Shown: positions 8,226 through 16,569, counted from the first letter of the stretch. The stretch: DNA of 24,344 bases from an uncultured Lachnospiraceae bacterium (GCA_910588825.1 CAJURF010000055.1:1-24344), one strand, 5' to 3'. Made by a program: numbers and translations. The notes: generated from the sequence alone by a model not told the origin.

Positions 8226-9809
8226 CTATAGATTATCAAAGACAACCGTTTCTTTCTCCAATTGCTCCACAACTTCCTGATTGACGCCCATGCGTTGGGC
8301 AATATCTTCCATGTCGCTGGCAAGATTTTTGGTATTGCCTGCCACACCGGTAATTCCGCTGGCACCTTCATCAATGGCCTTTGTAATGGCTCCAATGGAG
8401 TCTGCGATTCCAGACACAGAACTTTTCAGGCACTCCGTACGTTCATAAAATCCATCCATGAACCGGCGGATACAGGCCGCATCCTCCTTATATTGGCTGC
8501 CAGACTGGACAAATGCCTGAAACTCTGTGAGGACAGACTGGCTCATATAATCAATCAGATTCTGTGCATTTTCAGAAAGGTTATATACCGCGGACGTAAC
8601 CCCTTCGTTAATGGACTGTATCCGATTGGCAGTCTCCCGGCTGGAATTGGCCAGCTCTCTCACCTCCCTGGCCACAACAGCGAAGCCCTTTCCGGCAGTC
8701 CCGGCGTTGGCGGCCTCCACAGAGGCGTTCAGCGCAATCAAACGGGTCTGCTGGGAAATAGCCAGAATCTCACCGGTGAGATTCTTAATCTGATCCACAC
8801 GTCTGCTTTTTTCAATGGCATCGTTGAGGGAATGGAGGATTTCTTCCGCCTTGGCCCCAGTTATCTCCACACTCTTCTGGGCAGACTGCTGCATAGCGTC
8901 TGCACGGGCGTCCATATGGACTGTATAATCCGTAATGGCACTGCATTCTTCTGCTATATTATGTACGTCTTCCCTGACACTTTTTGTATTTTCATTGATA
9001 ACTGCCACATTGCCAGCCACTTTCTGAATAGTTGCTGACAGCTCATGTGCCAGCGCGGACAGACCAGCTGCACTCCCCTTGGAATCCTGGGTCTTTTCTA
9101 AAACTTCTCCCGTCATATGATTGATGCGCCCGGAACTGTCCTGAATAGTCTTCAGAATGCTTTTGACCGGAATCACCACATACTTGGTGATCAGTTTCAA
9201 ATCCGTGAACACCAGCAGCGCACAGGCTGCCACTGCCGCAACCCCCACTGCCAGTGATATGAAATACACGGCAGACAGACGCTTCCTGGCGTCAGAGGTC
9301 TGTTCACTGATAGAAACGTTCATGGCATCAATATCCGCTTCCATGGCACTGGCATAAGAAGCCACATCCCCATTGGCAAACCCATAGGCGTCCTGGGTCT
9401 TATGGCCTGCGCTGGCACAGACCAGATGGACCAGTGCATGTTTAAATGAATCGTAATTGGCCAGCAGCGATTCGTACTGTTTTTTATCCTCCCCTTCCAC
9501 ATGCTTTTTATATTCTGCCAGCATATCATCCAGAAGCCTCTCTTCCTCTTTGATCTGCTGGACAAGGGTGATCATCGTATCGTAATCTGTGGCGACAATA
9601 TGGCTCAGCGCCATTTTATGGATATTCATAGAAGCCTGGCAGATTTCTGCCAGCCTGCTCTTGCTGTCCATGTAATTGTCTGCAATATTGGAAGCGTTTG
9701 CATTCACGTTATGAATATTGATTACGGAAAGAATATTTGACAAAAATGCCACAATGCCCAGAAGGGCAATGGGTATAATCAAACGCTGTTTTAAACTGAT
9801 ATTTTTCAT
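8226..9809 (-). CDS. methyl-accepting chemotaxis protein with 4HB-type sensor
   Basis: This 527-residue chemoreceptor has a first membrane helix at about 10-30 and an all-helical extracellular region at 35-180 consistent with a four-helix-bundle (4HB_MCP) sensor. A second helix (180-203) leads into a signalling coiled coil. The hairpin tip is ISQQTRLIALNASVEAANAG (351-370), then GFAVVAREVRELA. QQTR and NAG depart slightly from the usual QTN and RAG. The HAMP region is short and poorly recognisable. The start at 9809 follows AAAGGAG by 11 nt; a longer frame to 9878 overlaps the upstream gene and lacks a site. It lies between the orphan sugar-binding lipoprotein and the Cache receptor. 4HB sensors often sense through binding proteins, which makes the neighbour a candidate partner. 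Confidence 0.85.
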   Translation of the reverse strand: MKNISLKQRLIIPIALLGIVAFLSNILSVINIHNVNANASNIADNYMDSKSRLAEICQASMNIHKMALSHIVATDYDTMITLVQQIKEEERLLDDMLAEYKKHVEGEDKKQYESLLANYDSFKHALVHLVCASAGHKTQDAYGFANGDVASYASAMEADIDAMNVSISEQTSDARKRLSAVYFISLAVGVAAVAACALLVFTDLKLITKYVVIPVKSILKTIQDSSGRINHMTGEVLEKTQDSKGSAAGLSALAHELSATIQKVAGNVAVINENTKSVREDVHNIAEECSAITDYTVHMDARADAMQQSAQKSVEITGAKAEEILHSLNDAIEKSRRVDQIKNLTGEILAISQQTRLIALNASVEAANAGTAGKGFAVVAREVRELANSSRETANRIQSINEGVTSAVYNLSENAQNLIDYMSQSVLTEFQAFVQSGSQYKEDAACIRRFMDGFYERTECLKSSVSGIADSIGAITKAIDEGASGITGVAGNTKNLASDMEDIAQRMGVNQEVVEQLEKETVVFDNL

Positions 9810-9855
9810 AATGGCTGATGCTCCTTTATATCTTTCGATTATCCGATTTAAATGC

Positions 9856-11097
9856 CTAAGGGGCAGTAATTCCCTCAACCATTGTATCCAGCTGTTCCTG
9901 GAGACTCTCTCCCGCTGGATTTCCCTCCAGAATATTTGCGGTAAACACGCTCACCGGTTCCCAAAAATTACCCCCTATACGCTGCAGACAGGAGTACTCA
10001 GCCTGTTCCAAAAGCGCTGCAATTGCCGGGGAATTCTGAACTTCCTCTGAAGACGCCGCATTCCTATTAGACGGCCCCTGCCCCCGCATCTGAAACCGCA
10101 GTTTCTGATTTTTCTCATTGGCAATCCACTCAGCCAGCCTTGCCGCCCATTTCCTGTGCTTTGAGTAAGCATTTACTCCGATCAGCTTATAGCCAGAAAA
10201 AGACGCCATCTGAACCTCACGTCCGGCACAGGTATAGGAAGGCAGCTTCGCAGCCCCGAAATTGCTGCCCCAGGCTTCTTCCACTGCCACCGCGTTCCAC
10301 ACACCATTGATACCTGCAATAATCGTATCATTTTTGACACCTTCGAGAAATCCTGCATCGTCTGTACTGATAAATCCCGGATGCCCCGCCATGGCTGTCA
10401 TGGCCTGGGCTACGTCAGTTCCCTTAATCTCTCCTTCTGTACTATTCCAGGTACAGTAATTGGTAATTCCGTCATCATTCAGCCCTACAGTAAGTCCGGT
10501 ATTGCCGAACAGAGAATACACGTACCACCCAGAAGACCATTCCATGGAAACTTTTTTTCCATGTTCTGCGGCAATATCCTGCATCCGGTCAAAAGATGCA
10601 ATGTCTTCCTCCGAAAAATATTGTTTATTATAATATAGAAAATACCCGTTATCTGCCGTCAGCGGCAGTGCATACAGAGTATCATTTACCGACGCCGCCA
10701 GGACAGCTTCCGGCAGATTAGACTGCTTGAAAGACTCCGGGTTTTCCACCGGCTCCAGCGCACCGGCAGCCACCAGCGCATTCAGCTGGTCGTCTGCAAA
10801 AGCAAACACATCTGCGCCCTGCTCCAAATCCGCCATCAAAGCATCCATACATTTGCTCTCACTCTGAGGCATATAGGTAATAGAAAACTCCGCCTGCCCG
10901 CTGTATTCTGACTGAAATCCATCAATAATCTGACTGAGCAGCTCTTCATCTTCTTCAGCACCCCATACAGTCAGATTGACTGTATCGGAATCAGGCTTCT
11001 GCTCCTCTTCCAAAAGTTTCGAGTCACTTTTTTGGCAGCCGGACATGAGTATGGCCAACAGAAAAAGCGACAACCATAGTCTGATCTTTCTTTTCAT
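9856..11097 (-). CDS. orphan MalE-type (SBP family 1) sugar-binding lipoprotein
   Basis: This 413-residue lipoprotein begins after AGGAGAAGGCT with a signal peptide and lipobox LMSGC (lipidated Cys21). The family-1 pattern is clear: VNLTVWGAEEDEELLSQIID at the first strand/helix, GADVFAFADDQLNALVAAGALEP, YALPLTADNGYFLYYNKQYF, GINGVWNAVAVEE, and a C-terminal RLAEWIANEKNQKLRFQMRG. It resembles maltooligosaccharide-binding proteins. No sugar permease or ATPase of the matching MalFG/MsmK class lies nearby; the next genes leftward are two chemoreceptors. Either it serves a transporter encoded elsewhere or it acts as a ligand-presenting co-receptor for chemotaxis. It has its own promoter at 11153-11181. 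Confidence 0.82.
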   Translation of the reverse strand: MKRKIRLWLSLFLLAILMSGCQKSDSKLLEEEQKPDSDTVNLTVWGAEEDEELLSQIIDGFQSEYSGQAEFSITYMPQSESKCMDALMADLEQGADVFAFADDQLNALVAAGALEPVENPESFKQSNLPEAVLAASVNDTLYALPLTADNGYFLYYNKQYFSEEDIASFDRMQDIAAEHGKKVSMEWSSGWYVYSLFGNTGLTVGLNDDGITNYCTWNSTEGEIKGTDVAQAMTAMAGHPGFISTDDAGFLEGVKNDTIIAGINGVWNAVAVEEAWGSNFGAAKLPSYTCAGREVQMASFSGYKLIGVNAYSKHRKWAARLAEWIANEKNQKLRFQMRGQGPSNRNAASSEEVQNSPAIAALLEQAEYSCLQRIGGNFWEPVSVFTANILEGNPAGESLQEQLDTMVEGITAP

Positions 11098-11130
11098 AGC
11101 CTTCTCCTAAAATTGTAATATTTCCGTTAG

Positions 11131-11145
11131 ATAATCTTAGATTAT
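11131..11145. promoter_or_regulatory. 15-bp palindrome downstream of sensory-operon promoter (candidate operator)
   Basis: ATAATCT, one base, AGATTAT forms a perfect dyad centred at 11138. It lies 8-22 bp downstream of the -10 hexamer, in the early transcribed region, where a bound repressor would block initiation. The regulator is not identifiable. Confidence 0.4.
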
Positions 11146-11152
11146 GTAAAGA

Positions 11153-11181
11153 ATTATATCAGAAACAGTACACTTAATCAA
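11153..11181 (-). promoter_or_regulatory. promoter of the sugar-binding protein/chemoreceptor operon
   Basis: On the minus strand -35 TTGATT (11176-11181) and -10 TATAAT (11153-11158) are exactly 17 bp apart. The start would lie near 11146, giving a leader of about 50 nt before the ATG at 11097. Confidence 0.72.
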
Positions 11182-11237
11182 TCCAAATCCTGCCATGAAA
11201 TGAATGAGATGCAATTGTTTAAAGTTTCCTTAATGCA

Positions 11238-11266
11238 ATAAAAAACAGGGGATTGCCAGTCCCCTG
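11238..11266 (-). terminator. rho-independent terminator of the ten-gene sugar/polyol operon
   Basis: On the minus strand CAGGGGA (11260-11266) and TCCCCTG (11246-11252) form a 7-bp GC-rich stem with a 7-nt loop, followed by a six-base U-run. It sits about 33 bp past the dehydrogenase stop and separates this operon from the sensory-cluster promoter. Confidence 0.88.
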
Positions 11267-11298
11267 CTGCAATATAAAAATATCAAATTGATCAAAAA

Positions 11299-12357
11299 TC
11301 AGGGCGTCTGCTCCGATCCCTGTTTTTCTTCTATTCCATGTGGAAATACGATTACACGGCAGGCTTCTTTTTTTCTCATCAGCTCAATTCCCACATGGAT
11401 ATTTTCCAGAGAAACCCGGTGGGTAATGATTTTTTCCAATTGCAGCTCTGGATTTTTAAGAATCTCCAAAGCCGCCGGAAAGTCTTTGCCAAGAACCCCT
11501 TCCATTTTCACCTCGTTCAGCGTGAGGACAGCCGGCGGTATGGCCGCTGCTGCGTTCTGATCCAGTCCAAACAGAACAATACGTCCTTTGGGATTTACCA
11601 AATGAACGGCTTCCTCCAGAACATTTCCCCGTCCCACTGCATCAATAACCAAATCTGCTTTGAAAGGCCAGTGCTCCTTCACCACATCTGCCACAGATTC
11701 CCTGGAAACATCTACTACAACATCTGCCCCGCATGCATAGGCTTCCTGCACACGCTTTTCACCTTTTGCGGCGGCAATCAGGTTCCTGATTCCGTATATT
11801 TTGAGCACACGGATAAAAGACAATCCGATGGGACCTGCGCCGTAAAGCAGAACATAATCTACCGGAGCCGGCTGTGCTGTCCTGACTGCATTCATAATAC
11901 AGGCCATGGGCTCAGCCTGTGCTGCGATTTCAGAAGGAATAGAAGATTCCACATGATATAGCTGTCTTTCATCTACCAGGGCATATTCTGAAAAACCTCC
12001 GTCAGCCAATTGTCCGTAATGACTGGAATTTGAGCAAAGATCACCTTTGTTATGAGTACATTCATAACACCTTCCACAGCGCACCCGTGGATTCACTGCA
12101 GTCATTTCGCCAATTTTGAATCCTCTGACTTCAGACCCCATTTCCACGATTGTTCCGCAGAACTCGTGGCCATAGATGATGCCTGGTTTCATATACTGTC
12201 CCGGAGGCACTGCCAGTCCATGCAGGTCGCTTCCGCAGATGCTTGCCGCCTCAACTTTGATGATCAGCTGGGTTGGCTTTTTTATGACCGGATAATCCAC
12301 GTCTTTGATTTTCAATACGCCTTCCCCCTCAAAAACAGCAGCTCTCATTTTTTTCAT
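11299..12357 (-). CDS. zinc-dependent medium-chain alcohol/polyol dehydrogenase
   Basis: This 352-residue cytoplasmic enzyme of the sorbitol/threonine dehydrogenase branch oxidises a secondary alcohol or reduces a ketone. Catalytic zinc ligands are Cys41 (ICGSD), His64-Glu65 (GHE) and probably Glu149 (QAEPMAC). Structural zinc uses Cys94, 97, 100 and 108. The nucleotide fold has GAGPIG (173-178). At the end of its second strand, where NAD-preferring relatives have Asp, the sequence reads AAAKGEKR, so NADPH may be preferred (inference). I chose the ATG at 12357, 10 nt from AGGAGGG; a TTG codon directly precedes it. It is the last gene of the operon, before the terminator at 11238-11266, and may perform the final redox step on a keto-sugar or inosose. 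Confidence 0.87.
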   Translation of the reverse strand: MKKMRAAVFEGEGVLKIKDVDYPVIKKPTQLIIKVEAASICGSDLHGLAVPPGQYMKPGIIYGHEFCGTIVEMGSEVRGFKIGEMTAVNPRVRCGRCYECTHNKGDLCSNSSHYGQLADGGFSEYALVDERQLYHVESSIPSEIAAQAEPMACIMNAVRTAQPAPVDYVLLYGAGPIGLSFIRVLKIYGIRNLIAAAKGEKRVQEAYACGADVVVDVSRESVADVVKEHWPFKADLVIDAVGRGNVLEEAVHLVNPKGRIVLFGLDQNAAAAIPPAVLTLNEVKMEGVLGKDFPAALEILKNPELQLEKIITHRVSLENIHVGIELMRKKEACRVIVFPHGIEEKQGSEQTP

Positions 12358-12393
12358 CAACGATTTTCCCTCCTGTGCATAAAGATGTACTAT

Positions 12394-13422
12394 CTACTTA
12401 TAAAACTCTGGTGTCTCCGGCATTTCTATCTCTTTTGCGGTACCGCCTTCTTCCCTGCACCGGCCGAGAATGCTGGCTGTAAGGCAGGCCATATAGCCGT
12501 CCCATGCGCTTGCACCACAGACAGTATCCCTCTTGACACTGTCTACCCAGTCCTGAAGCTCAATATTGTAAGCTTCCGCAAATCTGTCCTCCCATCCCGG
12601 GGCAATGGCTGCCGCCCTGGAACAATTGGTCTTGGTAATCACTTTTGGCGGGTCCGGAAGTCTTGCCGTTCCAAGATCTCCAACAACCTCACACTGGATA
12701 TCATAACCATAACCTGAACTCTGGCTGATTTCCACATCAATGCAGATTCCACTGGCCGTACGGAGCATCACAATCTGCGGGTCCTGAAGCCCTTCTCTGG
12801 ACGAGATTCTGCTCTGTCTGGGCAGGACAACCTGGCCATGTACATAGTCTTCTTCCAGAAGCCAGCGGAGAATGTCAATCTCATGTACACCGGAATTCTT
12901 GATGGAGAGTTCTGAAGTCATGGTGTCGGCATGGCTCATGTTTCTGTGACAGCAGTGTACCATCAACGGCTGGCCGATCTTTCCGTCCTGGATGGTTTTC
13001 TTCAATTCTATGTAGCCAGGGTCAAATCTTCTCATGAATCCAACCTGGACAATCCGTTTTCCCAAGTTCTGTTCCGCTTCCACCACCGCCTGGCATTCTG
13101 AAATTTCAACTGCCAGGGGCTTCTCACAAAATACATATTTTCCTGCTTTGACAGCCTCCATAACATACTGGGCATGGGCCTGATCCCATGTGGCCACCAT
13201 AACAGCCTGTACTTTCGGACTGTTGATCAGTTCCAAACCGTCAGCATAAAATTGTGCTCCGTAGTCTTCGGCTGTCTTTCTGCCGATTGCCTGGTTCATC
13301 TCAGAAACCGCAGCCACTCTGCATCCGGTAATCCTCTCTGTCAGTCTTTTTACATGCTCTCTGCCGATGGCCCCCAGTCCCACAACGCCTATCTGCAGAA
13401 CCAAATCTTTTTTTCCGGTCAT
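12394..13422 (-). CDS. Gfo/Idh/MocA dehydrogenase, inositol 2-dehydrogenase-like (first IolG paralog)
   Basis: This 342-residue NAD(P)-dependent oxidoreductase resembles Bacillus IolG, which oxidises myo-inositol to scyllo-inosose. The Rossmann motif is GLGAIG (15-20). The catalytic Lys101 lies in CEKPLA. GFMRRFDPGY (128-137), HCCHRN and VHEIDILRWL match IolG blocks, as do the central YGYDIQCEVVGDLGTARLP and the C-terminal ending PEFYK. In IolG the catalytic pair is Asp-x3-His; here His180 is kept but the Asp position is Asn176. AAGGAGG stands 4 nt before the ATG. It lies between another Gfo/Idh/MocA gene and the zinc dehydrogenase gene. The genuine substrate may be another inositol isomer or a related polyol, since core iol genes (iolC, iolD, iolJ) are absent. 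Confidence 0.83.
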   Translation of the reverse strand: MTGKKDLVLQIGVVGLGAIGREHVKRLTERITGCRVAAVSEMNQAIGRKTAEDYGAQFYADGLELINSPKVQAVMVATWDQAHAQYVMEAVKAGKYVFCEKPLAVEISECQAVVEAEQNLGKRIVQVGFMRRFDPGYIELKKTIQDGKIGQPLMVHCCHRNMSHADTMTSELSIKNSGVHEIDILRWLLEEDYVHGQVVLPRQSRISSREGLQDPQIVMLRTASGICIDVEISQSSGYGYDIQCEVVGDLGTARLPDPPKVITKTNCSRAAAIAPGWEDRFAEAYNIELQDWVDSVKRDTVCGASAWDGYMACLTASILGRCREEGGTAKEIEMPETPEFYK

Positions 13423-13452
13423 TTTGCCTCCTTTTGGATGTACGCTCTAATA

Positions 13453-14595
13453 TTACAGTTCTACCCAGACATTTCCCTTGGCATTACTCTCAATACAGGC
13501 GTCAATGAATTTCAGTCCGTGTACCCCGTCATCCACGGTAGGATAATCAAAGCTTCCCACATCCACACCATATTTTTCTTTCAGGAGCTCGCTGCAGAAC
13601 CCTCTGTAAAGATTGCCGAATGCTTCGAAGAAACCTTCCGGGTGTCCGGACGGAAGTCTGGAAAGGCTCCTGCAGGATTCGGAATCATAGTCCCGGGTAG
13701 GGGTATAGATCTGTGGTGCCTCATTGATCCTTGTCACACGCAGTACTCCAGGTTCCCTGTGCTGCCATTCAATGGCTCCCTTATCGCCAAAGATACGAAT
13801 CAGCAGATCAGTCTCATGTCCGATTGCCACCTGTGAGGTCCAGATCATACCGGAAATGTCGTTATCAAATCTGCAAAGAATCTGAACGTTATTTTCCAGA
13901 GGCAGTTCCTTTTCTTTTGGAAGCTTCTCGAAGTTTGCAAGCACCTTTTTTACAGAAAGGCCCGTCATCTTTTTGATCAGACACTCCACATGGGTTCCAA
14001 TGTCCGCGCAGCATCCGGACGGACCACTGCGGGCCGGGTCCATTCTCCACACAGCCTGGTCCGATCTGCCGCTGACCATCTGTACAAGCAGCCACTCCTG
14101 GGGATACTCTGCGGATATGGTAAGAATGTTTCCGATTACTCCGGCATCGATCATCTCTCGGGCCTGCTTCACCATAGCATATCCTGTATAAGTATACGTC
14201 ACACCGAACGGCAGTCCCTTTTTCTTTGCAAGCGCAGAAAGCTCCTCTCCCTCTTTCACCGTCAATGCCAGTGGTTTGTCGCACATGACAGGAATGCCAT
14301 GTTCCAGAAAACATTTTGCAATGGGATAATGAGTATCATTTGGCGTTGTAATACTGACAAAGTCAATGCCGTCTTCCCTTTTTTCCTCTTTTTCTGCCAT
14401 TTCCCGATAGTCCCCGTATACACGGGCAGAATCTGAAATTCCCCACTTTTGGGCAGTCTCCAGGTTTTTCTCCATAGTTCTGGAAAAGCATCCGGATACC
14501 AGCTCCGCCAGATCATCCATTACTGCCCCATGTCTATGTACGTTTCCTATAAATGCACCGTTTCCTCCACCCACCATACCAAATTTTAATCTCAT
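13453..14595 (-). CDS. Gfo/Idh/MocA family sugar dehydrogenase (intact paralog)
   Basis: This 380-residue protein has a complete N-terminal dinucleotide fold (FGMVGGGNGAFIG, about 5-17), a catalytic-lysine motif in the form CDKPLA (Lys107), and Asp198-x3-His202 (ADIGTH), so it looks catalytically competent. Further landmarks are EYPQEWL (163-169), WRMDPARSGPSGCC, FDNDISGMIWTSQVAIGHE and PSGHPEGFFEAFGNLY. This subfamily is recognised as an uncharacterised sugar/glycoside dehydrogenase; related Gfo/Idh/MocA enzymes oxidise sugar C3 hydroxyls or inositols. It begins 25 bp after the truncated paralog at 14621-15691, with which it aligns over most of its length, suggesting tandem duplication. The ribosome binding site AAAGGAA is moderate. 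Confidence 0.85.
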   Translation of the reverse strand: MRLKFGMVGGGNGAFIGNVHRHGAVMDDLAELVSGCFSRTMEKNLETAQKWGISDSARVYGDYREMAEKEEKREDGIDFVSITTPNDTHYPIAKCFLEHGIPVMCDKPLALTVKEGEELSALAKKKGLPFGVTYTYTGYAMVKQAREMIDAGVIGNILTISAEYPQEWLLVQMVSGRSDQAVWRMDPARSGPSGCCADIGTHVECLIKKMTGLSVKKVLANFEKLPKEKELPLENNVQILCRFDNDISGMIWTSQVAIGHETDLLIRIFGDKGAIEWQHREPGVLRVTRINEAPQIYTPTRDYDSESCRSLSRLPSGHPEGFFEAFGNLYRGFCSELLKEKYGVDVGSFDYPTVDDGVHGLKFIDACIESNAKGNVWVEL

Positions 14596-14620
14596 CTTTT
14601 TTATTTCCTTTCTTGTATTT

Positions 14621-15691
14621 TTATGTCAGCTGTGTATCACAGTCTGCAGCATCATCCAGATTTATCCAGACATTCCCGTTTCTATGACTGTCTACGCAGG
14701 CCTGCACGTATTTGACTCCATTCAAACCGTCTTGTACATGGGGAAAGTAATAATAATGCTCATCTTGCAGACAGCCATCTGCCCTGTCAAGAAGTTTCTC
14801 ACAAAACGAATGGTACAAATTTGCATACGCCTCATAAAAACCCTCAGGATGCCCGGCAGGCAGTCTGGATGCCTGTCTGCTGAAATCACTCATATAACTT
14901 CTGTTTACAGAATAAATCTGCACGGGCTCATGGAGAATGGACACATGCAGATGGGTCATATCTTGATGGGACCACTCAATAGAACCCTTTTCGCCATATA
15001 CTTTCAGATACATGCTGCAGTCATGCCCCACAGCCACATTGGAGGTCCAGGCAAAACCATGTGCCCCATTGTCAAATCCAAGGAGAACGCGGGATATTGT
15101 CTCCAGCCTGGCATTCTCCGGATAATATCCAAAATCCGCAAGCACTCTCTCAATTTTCAGTCCAGTTGCCGCACATATAAGATAATACAAATGCACCCCC
15201 ATAGCAGCTGTTACATTGGAAATTCCTGAATATTCCGGGTCACCAATCCATTTTGTAAAATCTTCCTCGTCATTGTTCAGACCGAGAATCATCCAGTCCT
15301 GGGGATACTCCGCTGCCACATCAATAATCTTTCCGATCCTGCCTGTGGCAATCAGACTGCGGCATTCCCGAATTGCCGGGTAATGAGCATATGTATAAGG
15401 GACACAGACCTCCAGGTCTTTTTGAGCAGCTAAAGCCGCGATTTCTTCTGCCTCTGCCACGCTTCTGGCCATTGGCTTTTCGCATACCACATGAATCCCA
15501 TGTTCCAGAAAGCATTTCGTAATGGCATAATGTGTATGATTGGGCGTCACGATGCTTACAAAGTCGATACCGTCTTCTCTTTTTGACTCTTTTTCTGCCA
15601 TCTCCTGGTAACTGGAATAAATTCTGTCCTCATCCCCCCAGAATGTTCCGTCTTTTTTATTCTGTTCCTGATTTCTGGTAAAATTTCCCAC
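14621..15691 (-). CDS. N-terminally truncated Gfo/Idh/MocA paralog, probable pseudoenzyme or decaying gene
   Basis: From the GTG at 15691 this encodes 356 residues that align with the 380-residue neighbour from about its residue 34 onward (MGNFTRNQEQN against SGCFSRTMEKN). The glycine-rich NAD-binding beta-alpha unit is therefore missing. CEKPMA is kept (Lys72), but the Asp of the Asp-x3-His motif is Ala163 (AAMGVH, His167). The rest is well conserved: EYPQDW, GFAWTSNVAVGHD, EKGSIEWSHQD, LPAGHPEGFYEAY. Upstream in the same frame is an ATG at 15709 with AGGA 5 nt before it, immediately followed by TAA. So the ancestral start seems to be still present but blocked by a stop codon. It could be a non-catalytic partner of the neighbour or a pseudogene. 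Confidence 0.75.
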   Translation of the reverse strand: MGNFTRNQEQNKKDGTFWGDEDRIYSSYQEMAEKESKREDGIDFVSIVTPNHTHYAITKCFLEHGIHVVCEKPMARSVAEAEEIAALAAQKDLEVCVPYTYAHYPAIRECRSLIATGRIGKIIDVAAEYPQDWMILGLNNDEEDFTKWIGDPEYSGISNVTAAMGVHLYYLICAATGLKIERVLADFGYYPENARLETISRVLLGFDNGAHGFAWTSNVAVGHDCSMYLKVYGEKGSIEWSHQDMTHLHVSILHEPVQIYSVNRSYMSDFSRQASRLPAGHPEGFYEAYANLYHSFCEKLLDRADGCLQDEHYYYFPHVQDGLNGVKYVQACVDSHRNGNVWINLDDAADCDTQLT

Positions 15692-15717
15692 CCCACCGTT
15701 TATTTACATACAGTTCC

Positions 15718-16569
15718 TCACTTGCTTAACTCTGCTTTCAGCTTATTGATATCCTTGCGGAGCAGATCCATGGGATCGGCTGCTTCCTTTCGAAGGGGAA
15801 GCTGAGAATAATAATTTTCAAAAACAAACCACCCTTCATATTCATGGGCCTTCAGCCAGGCAATCTGTTCTTCAAAATGAGAATCCCCCTCTCCCAGGCA
15901 TTTGCTGCTGTATGCCTGGCCAATTCCGTCTTTGACATGAAGCTGATTACACATATATGGATATACCTTGGGAAGATGATCCATAGGATTATAACCCCGG
16001 AAACACATATAATTCTGGGAGTCATAGAACAGGGTCATATTTTCCCTGCCCACATCTTTTGCCAGCTGTATAAACTCATCCGACTCCACCGCTGTCTCCA
16101 TGGCAATAGCAATCCCCGCCTTCGCCGCCTCATCGCAGGCATACGCAAGGGCAGCGATTACATTTTCCCTGTCCTGTTCACTGTGGATATCATTGTCCAG
16201 AAAATGTGGAATCATTAAGGTATCAATCCCCATGTCCGCCGCCGCATAGAGAGCGATATCCAGATGCTCATAAGCGATATCCCCGTTTTTGGTGCCGCGT
16301 CCATTTCTGAGCCCATGATTGTTCAGATCATTCATGACAATGGATATCAGTTCCATATTATAATTTCCGGCAGTTTCCACATACAGATCCCTCACTCTTT
16401 TATGGGAAAGTTTAAATCCTGTCTCAGGCCATCCTGCCTCAATCTGCACTCCGTCCAACCCCATCTCCGAGGCCATGCGGATCCCGAAGATGGAATCCCC
16501 GGGCATACACCACTCTGGTACTGCCAGCTTGTATTTTTTCGAATTGTATTTTTTCATATTCTCTATCAT
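15718..16569 (-). CDS. xylose isomerase-like TIM-barrel sugar isomerase/epimerase
   Basis: This 283-residue cytoplasmic protein belongs to the AP-endonuclease-2/xylose-isomerase-like TIM-barrel family (COG1082), with relatives in IolE, IolI, IolH and sugar epimerases. The expected divalent-metal ligands appear as Glu158 (IAMETA), Asp183 (LFYDSQN), His211 (QLHVKDG) and Glu251 (FVFENYY). Members isomerise, epimerise or dehydrate keto-sugars and inososes. The ATG at 16569 lacks its own ideal site: AGGAGG (16587-16592) is 9 nt from an ATG at 16577 that opens a four-codon minicistron ending in TGA over this start. A Met at codon 5 is an alternative. It is flanked by IolG-like and Gfo/Idh/MocA dehydrogenases, fitting isomerisation of an oxidised intermediate. 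Confidence 0.83.
   Translation of the reverse strand: MIENMKKYNSKKYKLAVPEWCMPGDSIFGIRMASEMGLDGVQIEAGWPETGFKLSHKRVRDLYVETAGNYNMELISIVMNDLNNHGLRNGRGTKNGDIAYEHLDIALYAAADMGIDTLMIPHFLDNDIHSEQDRENVIAALAYACDEAAKAGIAIAMETAVESDEFIQLAKDVGRENMTLFYDSQNYMCFRGYNPMDHLPKVYPYMCNQLHVKDGIGQAYSSKCLGEGDSHFEEQIAWLKAHEYEGWFVFENYYSQLPLRKEAADPMDLLRKDINKLKAELSK

Noticed and set aside
8262..9038. 258-codon open frame opposite the 4HB chemoreceptor gene
   Set aside because: Antisense shadow of a clearly conserved coding sequence; no family features or ribosome binding site.
14621..16569. C-glycoside deglycosidase system (DgpABC/DfgABE type)
   Set aside because: A Gfo/Idh/MocA oxidoreductase and a TIM barrel are present, but the small partner subunit of the deglycosidase is absent and the TIM barrel is shorter than the DfgA/DgpC type as I recall it.
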